From Micromonospora gifhornensis (lineage in GTDB: Bacteria; Actinomycetota; Actinomycetes; Mycobacteriales; Micromonosporaceae), in assembly GCF_016863515.1 (NCBI RefSeq), contig NZ_BOPA01000010.1, positions 1 through 64,000 on the forward strand: DNA of 64,000 bases. The letters run 5' to 3'. This document shows, in pieces, positions 42,029 through 50,203 of this stretch. A program made the position numbers and the translations under genes. The notes under the pieces were generated by a model. That model did no database searches. It was not told the DNA's origin and saw only the letters and a program-made list of their open reading frames with translations. Each line of letters opens with the position of its first letter. Position 1 is the stretch's first letter.

Positions 42029-44073
42029 GATGTCTCCTCAAGCGGGTTGACCACGGCGAGCACGGCACCCGTGTCGACCTGCCCGCCGGGCGGGACCGGC
42101 AGTTCGGTGACCACGCCGTCGGTCGGGGCGAAAACGGGGTGTTCCAGCTTCATCGCTTCCAGGGTCAGCAGCAGGTCACCGGCGGCGACCCGCTGGCCGA
42201 CCTCGACGTGCACCCGGGTCACCGCGCCGGGCAGCGGGGCCAGCAGCGACCCGGCGGCCAGCGCCGCGCCGGGCAACGGGAAACGCGGCGACTCGACAAG
42301 CCGCGCTGCGGAGTCCGGGCCGTCCACGAAAACTTCGGACCCGATGCGGTGTACGCGGTACGCCCGCCGCACCCCGGCCACGTCCAGCACGACCCGCTCC
42401 GGGCCCGCCTCGACCAGGGTGACCGCCTCGTGCGGCTCCGCACCGGCCTCGCCGGACTCGTTCGGCGTAGCTGGGGTCGGACCGGCGTGGTGGGGTGAAG
42501 CGGCGGTCGAGTCGGCAGAGGTCGACAAGTGCGCGAGCCGGCCGGCCCGATCCAGCCGGTAGCGGACCTCGATCTCGCCGCCGTCGCCGCTGGTGAACCG
42601 GGTGACCTGCGGGACGGCGGGCACGTTGCGCCAGCCCGACGGCAGCCCGGCCAGCACAGGTGCGGCGGCGCGACGGGCGGCGGCCGAGGCGAGCGCGGCG
42701 GCCAGCGCGACGAGCGGAAGCTCGGCGGGCGGCAGCAGTGGCGCGAGGACCTCCGGGTGCCGGTCCAGGAAACCGGTGTCGACCTGCGTCGCACCGAACT
42801 CCGGGCTGCGCAGCACCCGGACCAGCAGGTCCCGGTTGGTGGTGACGCCGTGCAACTCGGCGCGGGCGAGCGCACCGGCCAGGGCGCGGGCCGCCTCGGC
42901 GCGGGTGGGTGCCCAGGCGATCAGCTTGGCGAGCATCGAGTCGTAGTGCACGCTCACCACCGAGCCGTCGACCACCCCGGAGTCCAGCCGCAACCCCTGG
43001 TGCGGGGTGAACTCGGCGGCCACCCCGGGCACGCTGAACCGGTGCAGGGTGCCGGCAGCCGGGCGGTACCCCTGGGCGGGGTCCTCGGCGCAGAGGCGTA
43101 CCTCGATGGCGTGGCCCCGTACCGGCGGGGTCGCCGGCACGGGCAGGGGCTGCCCCTCGGCGACCAACAGTTGCAGCCGGACCAGGTCCAGCCCGGTGAC
43201 CGCCTCGGTGACCGGGTGTTCCACCTGGAGTCGGGTGTTCATCTCCAGGAAGAAGAAATCACCCTCCTCGGTCAGCAGGAACTCCACAGTGCCCGCCCCG
43301 ACATAGTCGACGGCCTGGCCGGCGGCCACCGCCGCCTGGTGCAGTCGGGCCCGCACCTCGGTGGCGAGCAGCGCCGGTGCCTCCTCGACGATCTTCTGGT
43401 GTCGGCGCTGGATCGAGCAGTCCCGCTCGCCGAGGGCGAGCACCGTACCGTGCCGGTCGCCGACGATCTGCACCTCGACGTGCCGGCCCCGTTCGACGTA
43501 CCGCTCGATGAAGACCGTGCCGTCGCCGAACGCCGACGCCGCCTCGCGGCGCGCACCGGCGACGGCCTCGGCCAGCCCGGCCCGGTCGCGGACGATGCGC
43601 ATGCCGCGACCGCCGCCCCCGGCGGACGCCTTGACCAGCACCGGGAAGTCGGTGACCTGGTCCGCCTCGGTCCAGCTGGGCAGCATCGGTACGCCGGCCT
43701 CGGCGAGCAGCGTCTTGGCGGCCAGCTTGTCGCCCATCGCGGCGATCGCCTTGGCGGGCGGGCCGACCCAGGTCAGGCCGGCGTCGGCCACCGCCGTGGC
43801 GAAGTCGGCGTTCTCGGCGAGGAAGCCGTAGCCGGGGTGGACGGCGTCCGCGCCGCAGCGCCGGGCCGCGTCCAGGATCAGGTCGATCCGCAGGTACGTC
43901 TCGGCGGAGGTGTTGCCGGGCAGGCGGACAGCCTGGTCGGCCTCGCCGACGAAGGGGGCGTCGGCGTCCGCGTCGGAGTGCACCGCGACCGTCTCGATGC
44001 CCAGCGCCCGGCAGGTGGCGAAGATCCGGCGGGCGATCTCCCCGCGGTTGGCGACCAACAACCTGTCAATCAT
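42025..44073 (-). CDS. Acyl-CoA carboxylase alpha subunit (biotin carboxylase-BCCP fusion)
   Basis: A 682-residue subunit that carboxylates its own biotin with ATP and bicarbonate. Order: biotin-carboxylase N domain (IDRLLVANRGEIARRIF), ATP-grasp with KASAGGGGRGMRIV, catalytic EMNTRLQVEHPVTE, a linker, and a C-terminal biotinyl domain where LEAMKLEHPV carries the biotinylated Lys. Length and domain order match methylcrotonyl-/geranyl-CoA carboxylase alpha subunits. The ATG at 44073 gives the classic N-terminus. It lies between the carboxyltransferase and the dehydrogenase. Confidence 0.95.
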   Translation of the reverse strand: MIDRLLVANRGEIARRIFATCRALGIETVAVHSDADADAPFVGEADQAVRLPGNTSAETYLRIDLILDAARRCGADAVHPGYGFLAENADFATAVADAGLTWVGPPAKAIAAMGDKLAAKTLLAEAGVPMLPSWTEADQVTDFPVLVKASAGGGGRGMRIVRDRAGLAEAVAGARREAASAFGDGTVFIERYVERGRHVEVQIVGDRHGTVLALGERDCSIQRRHQKIVEEAPALLATEVRARLHQAAVAAGQAVDYVGAGTVEFLLTEEGDFFFLEMNTRLQVEHPVTEAVTGLDLVRLQLLVAEGQPLPVPATPPVRGHAIEVRLCAEDPAQGYRPAAGTLHRFSVPGVAAEFTPHQGLRLDSGVVDGSVVSVHYDSMLAKLIAWAPTRAEAARALAGALARAELHGVTTNRDLLVRVLRSPEFGATQVDTGFLDRHPEVLAPLLPPAELPLVALAAALASAAARRAAAPVLAGLPSGWRNVPAVPQVTRFTSGDGGEIEVRYRLDRAGRLAHLSTSADSTAASPHHAGPTPATPNESGEAGAEPHEAVTLVEAGPERVVLDVAGVRRAYRVHRIGSEVFVDGPDSAARLVESPRFPLPGAALAAGSLLAPLPGAVTRVHVEVGQRVAAGDLLLTLEAMKLEHPVFAPTDGVVTELPVPPGGQVDTGAVLAVVNPLEETS

Positions 44074-44084
44074 GATTCGCCCGC

Positions 44085-45686
44085 TCACATTCGGAAGACG
44101 CCGAAGCCGTCGGCGCCCTTCACCGGTCCGTTGTGGATGGCCGACAGGCAGAACCCGAGGACGGTACGGGTGTCCCGAGGATCGATCACCCCGTCGTCGT
44201 AGAGCCGACCGGAGAGGAACAGCGCCCCGGACTGCGACTCGATCTGCTGCTCGACCATCATTCGCATCGCCGCGTCGGAGTCGGCGTCGAACTCCTGGCC
44301 ACGGGCGGCGGCGGCCTGCCGGGCCACGATGGACAGCACCCCGGCCAACTGCGCCGGGCCCATCACCGCCGACTTCGCGTTCGGCCAGGTGAACAGGAAC
44401 CTCGGCTCGTACGCCCGACCGCACATGCCGTAGTTGCCGGCCCCGTACGAGGCACCCAGGTTGACCGTCAGGTGCGGCACCTTCGAGTTCGACACCGCGT
44501 TGATCATCAGGGCGCCGTGCTTGATGATGCCGCCCTGCTCGTAGGAGGTGCCGACCATGTAGCCGGTGGTGTTCTGCAAGAAGATCAACGGGGTGTCGGT
44601 GGCGTTGGCGAGCTGGATGAACTGGGCCGCCTTCTGCGCCTCGGCGCTGAACAGCACGCCTCGGGCGTTGGCGAGCACACCGACCGGGTACCCGTGCAGC
44701 TCGCCCCAACCGGTGACCAGGGCGGTGCCGTAGGCCGGTTTGAACTCGTCGAACTCGCTGCCGTCGAGCACCCGGGCGAGCACCTCGCGGGGATCGAAGG
44801 GCACCCGGAGGTCGGCGCTGACGATGCCGAGCAACTCCTCCGGGTCGTACTTCGGCGGCTGGGGGTGCGGGTTGCGGGGCGAGGGGCCCAGCTTGCGCCA
44901 GTTCAACCGGCGTACGCACTGCCGGGCCAGCCGGATGCCGTCCCGCTCGTCGGCGGCGAGGAAATCGGCCAGGCCGCTCGTCGTGGCGTGCATGGCCGCC
45001 CCACCCAGGGACTCGTCGTCGGCGTCCTCACCGGTGGCCATCTTCACCAGCGGCGGCCCGGCCAGGTAGACCTGCGACCGGTCCCGGATCATGATTGTGT
45101 AGTCCGACATGCCGGGCACGTAGGCTCCGCCCGCGGTGGCGTTGCCGAAGACCACGCTGACCGTGGGGATCTTCTCGGCCGAGAGCCGGGTCAGGTCACG
45201 GAACACCCGGCCACCCGGAATGAAGATCTCCGCCTGGGTGGGCAGATCCGCCCCGGCCGACTCGACCAGGTTCACCATGGGCAGCCGGTTGGCCAGGGCG
45301 ATCTCACCGGCCCGCCGGGTCTTCGCCAGCGACCAGGGGTTCACCGCCCCGCCGCGTACCGTCGGGTCGTTGGCGACCACCAGGCACTCGACGCCCTCGA
45401 CCACCCCGATGCCGGTCACCACGCTGGCCCCGACCGGGAAATCCGTGCCGTACCCGGCCACCGACGACAGTTCCAGGAACGGGCTGTCCTGATCCAGCAG
45501 CAGCTCGATGCGTTCCCGGGGGAGCAGCTTGCCGCGCCCATGGTGCCGGGTCACGTACTTCTCGCCGCCACCGGCCCGCGCCTGCTGCACGGTGTCGTCC
45601 AGCTCGGCGATGCGTTCCAGCAACGCCTCCCGGTTGGCGCGGAACGCCGCCGAGGTGGGATCGACGGCGGTGTCCAGTGTGCTCAC
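44085..45686 (-). CDS. Acyl-CoA carboxylase beta subunit (carboxyltransferase)
   Basis: A 533-residue carboxyltransferase that moves CO2 from biotin to an acyl-CoA. Motifs: RHHGRGKLLPRERIELLLD, GNATAGGAYVPGMSDY (first oxyanion region) and QNTTGYMVGTSYEQGGIIKHGA (second). It resembles methylcrotonyl-CoA (LiuB) and geranyl-CoA (AtuC) carboxylases rather than propionyl-CoA ones. GTG start overlapping the AtuA-like gene's stop by 4 bp. Confidence 0.93.
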   Translation of the reverse strand: MSTLDTAVDPTSAAFRANREALLERIAELDDTVQQARAGGGEKYVTRHHGRGKLLPRERIELLLDQDSPFLELSSVAGYGTDFPVGASVVTGIGVVEGVECLVVANDPTVRGGAVNPWSLAKTRRAGEIALANRLPMVNLVESAGADLPTQAEIFIPGGRVFRDLTRLSAEKIPTVSVVFGNATAGGAYVPGMSDYTIMIRDRSQVYLAGPPLVKMATGEDADDESLGGAAMHATTSGLADFLAADERDGIRLARQCVRRLNWRKLGPSPRNPHPQPPKYDPEELLGIVSADLRVPFDPREVLARVLDGSEFDEFKPAYGTALVTGWGELHGYPVGVLANARGVLFSAEAQKAAQFIQLANATDTPLIFLQNTTGYMVGTSYEQGGIIKHGALMINAVSNSKVPHLTVNLGASYGAGNYGMCGRAYEPRFLFTWPNAKSAVMGPAQLAGVLSIVARQAAAARGQEFDADSDAAMRMMVEQQIESQSGALFLSGRLYDDGVIDPRDTRTVLGFCLSAIHNGPVKGADGFGVFRM

Positions 45687-47401
45687 TGCGCTCCCTCCGA
45701 TGCCGGTCCGGCGGTCAGCTCCGTCGGCAGGTCCACCACCCGGGCGCGGAGCAGTTCGCCGAGCGCCTTGGCCTGCGGGTCGAACCGGGTGGAGGCGGCC
45801 ACCCCGGCACCCAGCAGCCCCTCGATGACGAAGTTGACCGCGCGCAGGTTGGGCAGCTCGTACCGCTGCACGCGCAGCGCCGCCGTCTCCGGCAGCAACT
45901 CGGCCAACCGCTCAACGCTCAGCCAGCCCCGCAACCAGACCCAGGTCGCGTCCGTACGCGCCCACACCCCGAGGTTCGCGTCGCCGCCCTTGTCGCCCGA
46001 GCGCGCCCCCACCACCTCCCCCAGCACCCCCCGCCGGGTCGAGTGAAAGGAAGGGCCCCTTATTAACGCCTGGTGTTGTATAGGGGGCCCTTCCAAACAG
46101 GTCACCGGGGGCGGCGGGATCGGCACGCGGATGCCGTCGGGCAGCACGGCGACGTGTGCGACGTCGCCCTGCGGCACGGCGTCCGTGGTGAAGACTCCGT
46201 ACGGGGTGGCGTCGCCGGGCAACGTGGTCAAGGTGCAACCCGGATAGGAGGCCAGCGCCAGCTCCACCGCCGCGGCCGAGAAGGCCCGCCCGGCCCGCGA
46301 CTTGTCACCGTCGCGCAGGTGTACGTGCAGCAGCGCGCTGGCCGTCTCGGTGTTCACGGCATCCGGATGGTCGGTACGCGCCAGCGTGAACTCCAGCCCA
46401 TCCGGGCCGACCGACTCGGTCAACTGCGCCTCGACCAGGGCGGCCTTGGCCGGAATGTCCAACCCGCAGAGCACGAACGTCATCGAGTTGCGGAAGCCGC
46501 CCAGGTTGTTGATGCCGACCTTGAGCGTCTCCGGTGGGGGCGTACCCCGGACCCCGCAGACCCGGACCCGGTCCGGCCCTTCCTGATCCAGGGTCACCGT
46601 GTCCAGCCGGGTCACCACGTCCGGCCCCAGATACGCAGGCCCGCCCACCTCGTACAACAGTTGGGCGGTGACCGTCTCGACGGTGACCGCGCCGCCGGTG
46701 CCCGGATGCTTGGTGAGCACGGCCGAGCCGTCCGGATGCAGCTCGGCGATCGGAAAGCCCGGCCGGTGCCCACCGTCGGGCAACTCGGTGAAGAAGCTGA
46801 AGTTGCCCCCGGCCACCTGGGCACCGCACTCGATCAGGTGCCCGGCGACGGTCGCCCCGGCCAGCGCGTCCAGGTCGTCGCGTCCCCAGCCGAAGTGCGC
46901 GATGGCCGGGCCGACGGCCAGCGAGGCGTCGGTGACCCGGCCGGTCACCACCACGTCGGTCCCACCGTCGAGGCAGGCGGCGATGCCGAACGCCCCGAGG
47001 TACGCGTTGGCGGTCAGTGCGTCCGGCCTGGCGAGGGCGTCGCCCTCCACGTACCCGACCCGCACAGTGAGCCCGAGCCGGTCGGCGAGAGACCGCACAG
47101 CGGCGGCCAGCCCCGCCGGGTTGAGCCCACCGGCGTTGGTGACGATCCGTACGCCCCGGTCCAGCGCGGTGCCGAGGGTGCCCTCCAGTTGCCGGAGGAA
47201 GGTCTTCGCGTAGCCGAGGTCGGGGTCGCGCATCCGGTCCCGGCCCAGGATGAGCATGGTCAACTCGGCCAGGTAGTCCCCGGTCAACACGTCCAACTCG
47301 CCGCCGTCGAGCATCTCCCGCCAGGCGGAGAAACGGTCGCCGTAGAAGCCGGAGGCGTTACCGACCCGCAGCACCGCACCCGGGCCGGTGGCCCGACTCA
47401 T
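45683..47401 (-). CDS. AtuA-family acyclic-terpene utilisation protein (DUF1446)
   Basis: A 572-residue protein. Residues 1 to about 435 are DUF1446/AtuA (VLRVGNASGFYGDRFSAW, TNAGGLNPAGLA, TGRVTDASL, GGNFSFF, LKVGINNLGGFRNS). The last ~110 residues are the AtuA-like C-terminal domain (GARSGDKGGDANLGVW). Between them, residues about 436-452 are encoded by a palindromic repeat element (46049-46094), so the inter-domain linker is repeat-derived. AtuA is needed for acyclic isoprenoid catabolism in Pseudomonas but its reaction is unclear. It leads the carboxylase operon. Confidence 0.87.
   Translation of the reverse strand: MSRATGPGAVLRVGNASGFYGDRFSAWREMLDGGELDVLTGDYLAELTMLILGRDRMRDPDLGYAKTFLRQLEGTLGTALDRGVRIVTNAGGLNPAGLAAAVRSLADRLGLTVRVGYVEGDALARPDALTANAYLGAFGIAACLDGGTDVVVTGRVTDASLAVGPAIAHFGWGRDDLDALAGATVAGHLIECGAQVAGGNFSFFTELPDGGHRPGFPIAELHPDGSAVLTKHPGTGGAVTVETVTAQLLYEVGGPAYLGPDVVTRLDTVTLDQEGPDRVRVCGVRGTPPPETLKVGINNLGGFRNSMTFVLCGLDIPAKAALVEAQLTESVGPDGLEFTLARTDHPDAVNTETASALLHVHLRDGDKSRAGRAFSAAAVELALASYPGCTLTTLPGDATPYGVFTTDAVPQGDVAHVAVLPDGIRVPIPPPPVTCLEGPPIQHQALIRGPSFHSTRRGVLGEVVGARSGDKGGDANLGVWARTDATWVWLRGWLSVERLAELLPETAALRVQRYELPNLRAVNFVIEGLLGAGVAASTRFDPQAKALGELLRARVVDLPTELTAGPASEGAQ
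46049..46094. repeat. 46-bp palindromic repeat within coding sequence
   Basis: GGAAGGGCCCC (46049-46059) and GGGGCCCTTCC (46084-46094) are inverted arms around a 24-base A/T-containing centre, TTATTAACGCCTGG and so on, unlike surrounding codons. The element is entirely inside the AtuA-like gene and keeps the reading frame. One arm recurs at 2476-2487. I recall such elements as dispersed in Micromonospora intergenic DNA. Confidence 0.8.
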
Positions 47402-47448
47402 GCGAGCCGCCCGGTGGCAGCCGGTGCGAGCCGTCCGGTGGCAGTCGG
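47401..47448. repeat. Two 24-bp direct repeats before the AtuA-like gene
   Basis: TGCGAGCCGCCCGGTGGCAG... (47401-47424) is followed directly by a second 24-base copy (47425-47448) with two mismatches. The pair lies immediately upstream of the operon's first ATG and overlaps it by one base. A role as operator for the adjacent TetR regulator or a plain duplication are both possible. Confidence 0.7.
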
Positions 47449-47498
47449 TGCGGTGGGCGGTGCGGGCAGGTCGAGCATGATGCCTCCGGGCGGGATCG

Positions 47499-48134
47499 TC
47501 AGTGCCGCGCGCTCCCCGGCGGGTCGGCAGCGGGGGTGAGCAGGGCGGCGAGCTGGTGTTTCCAGGCCTGCAGCAGGGCGGTCCGCCGGGCCGAGTCATC
47601 GCTGAGCAGATTGGCCACGCCCAGCCCACGCAGCAGGTCGAGGGTCGCCTGCACCGCCTCCCGTACGCCGGGCCGGCGTTCGTCCACCCCGAGCAGCTCG
47701 ACGGTCAGCCGGTACATCTCCCGGCCCACCCGGGCCTCCAGCGGCAGCAGCGCGGCACGTAGTTCGGCGTCGGTACGGGCGGCCACCCAGAGTTCGAGGG
47801 CGGCGACGAACAGCGGCCCGGTGAAGGCGGCGGCGAGCAGGTCGACGACCCGGTCCAGCCGACCTGGGCCGGCCGGCAGGGTCTCCGCTTCGCTGCGCAA
47901 CTCTGCCGCCCGCCGCTCGGTGAGGTGCACGACGGCGGCGGTGACCAGGGCCGCCCTGGTCGGGTAGTGGTGCAGCTGGGCACCCCGCGAAACGCCCGCG
48001 CGCTGAGCCACGACGGTCGTGGTGGTGCCGGACCAACCGTGTTCCACCAGGCAGTCGAGGGTCGCCTCCAGCAGCCGGGCCTGAGTGGCGCGACTGCGTT
48101 CCTGTTGAGGGACCCGGGTCGATGCGGTGGACAC
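47499..48134 (-). CDS. TetR-family transcriptional regulator
   Basis: A 211-residue repressor-type protein. The N-terminal helix-turn-helix spans residues about 15-60 (RATQARLLEATLDCLVEHGW, TTVVAQRAGVSRGAQLHHYPTR); the rest is an all-helical ligand-binding core. It is immediately upstream of, and co-directional with, the AtuA/carboxylase/dehydrogenase operon and should control it in response to an acyl-CoA. A GTG at 48134 is chosen; it sits 7 bases after a -10 candidate, so the mRNA may be leaderless. Confidence 0.88.
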   Translation of the reverse strand: MSTASTRVPQQERSRATQARLLEATLDCLVEHGWSGTTTTVVAQRAGVSRGAQLHHYPTRAALVTAAVVHLTERRAAELRSEAETLPAGPGRLDRVVDLLAAAFTGPLFVAALELWVAARTDAELRAALLPLEARVGREMYRLTVELLGVDERRPGVREAVQATLDLLRGLGVANLLSDDSARRTALLQAWKHQLAALLTPAADPPGSARH

Positions 48135-48140
48135 GCGCAC

Positions 48141-48174
48141 AGCCTGCCGCGCCAGAAACAAACAGTCAAGACTG
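48141..48174 (-). promoter_or_regulatory. Promoter and operator of the TetR gene
   Basis: On the minus strand TTGACT (48164-48169) and CAGGCT (48141-48146) are spaced by 17 bp, an actinomycete-type -35/-10 pair. The -35 is embedded in CAGTCAAGACTG (48163-48174), an inverted repeat of CAGTC around AA. A repressor bound there would block its own promoter. Confidence 0.6.
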
Positions 48175-48309
48175 ACTTTTTTATCGCTCCTGCGGCTGCC
48201 TCGGCCCGCCCCGCTGATCTCCACGCCACACCGTGCCGACCGGCGGAGACTGCGGCGCGTACGTGCCCGCGAACCCCTCCCGCGTCGCCCCCTCCGGCAC
48301 CTCACTGTG

Positions 48310-48384
48310 CCCCTTTGCTCTGCTTCAACCCACGCATCGTTGTTGGCGGCGAACCATTGCGTGGGTTGAAGCAGAGCAAAGGGG
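48310..48384. repeat. 27-bp perfect inverted repeat
   Basis: The arm at 48310-48336 (beginning CCCCTTTGCTCTGCTTCAAC) is exactly complementary to 48358-48384, with a 21-base loop. It lies in the 460-bp gap between the tetR start and the crp stop; the rest of that gap holds no credible gene. A 27-bp perfect stem is longer than needed for a terminator, so a mobile palindromic element or conserved RNA hairpin is possible. It could terminate the crp transcript. Confidence 0.9.
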
Positions 48385-48594
48385 GGCGTGGACACAGGGC
48401 GGAAGGGGAGGCGCCCCCTGCTCGCACGGACCAACCTCCCGGCCCTCGGTCCGAGCCGAGGGCGCACCGAGGGCTGTCAAGGGGCGATGGCCAAGGGGTC
48501 GGGGCACCGAGGGCCGAGGGCCGGGCTGGACGTGGAAAAGCGCCACCCGCCCGGTCCGCGGTGGCGGGCCGAGCGGGTGGGTGAGCAGACGGGG

Positions 48595-49272
48595 TCAGAC
48601 GCGGGCGCGGCGGGCCAGGCGCTCCGGGTCGAGGATGATGATGCTCTTGCCGTCCAGGCGCAGCCAGCCGCGCGAGGCGAAGTCGGCAAGGGCCTTGTTG
48701 ACCGTCTCCCGGGAGGCGCCGACGAGCTGGGCGATCTCCTCCTGCGTGAGGTCGTGGGTCACGCGCAGCACGCCGCCGTCGCGGGTGCCGAAGCGGCCGG
48801 CCATCTGGAGCAGGTTCTTGGCGACCCGGCCGGGCACGTCGGTGAAGATCAGGTCGGCCAGGGCGTCGTTGGTCCGGCGCAGGCGGCGGGCGAGCACCCG
48901 CAGCAGCTGCTCGGCGATCTCCGGCCGGTTGTTCAGCCAGGGGCGCAGGGCCTGCTTGCGCAGTCGGGCCAGGCGGCTGTCGGTGACCGCGGTGGCGGTC
49001 GCCGTACGTGGGCCCGGGTCGAACAGGGACAGCTCGCCCACCATGTCCGACGGTCCCATGACCGCGATCAGGTTCTGTCGGCCGTCCGCCGCGCGGCGAC
49101 CAACCTTGATCTTGCCGGACAGCAGGATGTAGAGACTGTCGCCGGGCTCGCCCTCGTTGAAGACGACCTCGCCCTTGCGGACCTCGATCGTCTCCATCTC
49201 CTTGGCGAGCGCCTCGGCAGCCTCCGGGTCAACGCCCTGGAAGATCCCGCTGCGGGCCAGTACCTCGTCCAT
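48595..49272 (-). CDS. crp: Crp/Fnr-family regulator
   Basis: A 225-residue cAMP-receptor-type regulator. Residues about 10-125 are the cyclic-nucleotide-binding barrel, with the phosphate-binding cassette region [20 protein letters not shown]; residues about 150-215 hold the winged helix ([21 protein letters not shown]). Length and sequence match actinobacterial Crp (Rv3676 is 224 residues), a global regulator that binds cAMP. The ATG at 49272 gives the standard [11 protein letters not shown] start. Orientation opposite to its neighbours is as in M. tuberculosis. Confidence 0.94.
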   Translation of the reverse strand: MDEVLARSGIFQGVDPEAAEALAKEMETIEVRKGEVVFNEGEPGDSLYILLSGKIKVGRRAADGRQNLIAVMGPSDMVGELSLFDPGPRTATATAVTDSRLARLRKQALRPWLNNRPEIAEQLLRVLARRLRRTNDALADLIFTDVPGRVAKNLLQMAGRFGTRDGGVLRVTHDLTQEEIAQLVGASRETVNKALADFASRGWLRLDGKSIIILDPERLARRARV

Positions 49273-49483
49273 CGCGCACACCTCCGGTTGCGCGTGCCGT
49301 CTGCTCGGCCGGGACTGCCGTCCGCTGATCCCCTCGCGCGCCGCCCAGTCTAGGCGCACGTGAGCAGTAATCAGAGGTCCACCCCTGGAATCTTGATCGT
49401 TGGTGTAACCCGCCCGTCGCCGACACCCACTACGATCGCCGGCCCACCCGATCTGGCGGAGCCGCTGGTCGTAAGGTCACGGC

Positions 49484-50146
49484 GTGCTGAGCGACCCCCT
49501 GCTGACCACTCGTCGTGAGGACGGGTGGGACATTCCGCTACTCGTGTGGCGGGCGAGGCGACCGCTGCGGGCGGTCAGCAGCGCTCCGCTCGGCGGTGGC
49601 ATCGGCGTACGACGGTGGGTGCTGAACGCGACAGTGCCGATGTCGTACGACCGGGAGGACCCGGCCGCCCACCTGGGCGAGATGGCCCGCCGGCTCGGCC
49701 TCGACGGACCCGGGGTGGGCCTGCTGACCGGTGTCGACGTGAGCGAGGTGCTGACCCGGACCGACACCGGGGTGCGGGTGTGGGCCACCGTCGGCCTGGG
49801 CACCCCGATCCCCGCGGCGGCGCCGGCGACCCCGACCGTCGCCCAGCGGGTCGGCACGGTCAACATCGTGGCGTGGGTGCCGGCCCGGCTCGGCGACGCC
49901 GCGCTGGTGAACGCGGTGGCCACGGCCACCGAGGCCAAGGCGCAGGCGATCGCCGAACTCGGCCTGCCGGGCACCGGGACCCCGACCGACGCGGTCACCG
50001 TGCTGTGCCCACCGACCGGTCCGGTCAGCGCGTACGGTGGCCCGCGGTCGGAGTGGGGCGCGCCGCTGGCCCGGGCGGTCCATGCCGCCGTGCTCGCTGT
50101 CGGGACCGGCACAGTCGTGCCATGGTCGGATCGGCTCCGGGTCTGA
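49484..50146 (+). CDS. cbiZ: Adenosylcobinamide amidohydrolase
   Basis: A 220-residue CbiZ-type amidohydrolase that removes the aminopropanol side chain from adenosylcobinamide to give adenosylcobyric acid for cobalamin salvage. Diagnostic segments: SSAPLGGGIGVRRWVLNATV, GVGLLTGVDV, VGTVNIVAWVPARL and the C-terminal RSEWGAPLARAVHAAVLA. GTG start. It sits in the crp-nth interval, which in M. tuberculosis holds only Rv3675, so it is an addition. No other cobalamin gene is in the window. Confidence 0.85.
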   Translation: MLSDPLLTTRREDGWDIPLLVWRARRPLRAVSSAPLGGGIGVRRWVLNATVPMSYDREDPAAHLGEMARRLGLDGPGVGLLTGVDVSEVLTRTDTGVRVWATVGLGTPIPAAAPATPTVAQRVGTVNIVAWVPARLGDAALVNAVATATEAKAQAIAELGLPGTGTPTDAVTVLCPPTGPVSAYGGPRSEWGAPLARAVHAAVLAVGTGTVVPWSDRLRV

Positions 50147-50203
50147 ACTCCTCGACCGATCGGCCGTCGTGATCCGGTTTTCGGCCCGGTAGGGTCGCCC
50201 ACG

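Noticed and set aside
48135..48594. Open frames of 60-80 codons on both strands around the 27-bp inverted repeat
   Set aside because: They are produced by the palindrome and GC-rich composition; no ribosome binding site or codon bias supports any of them.
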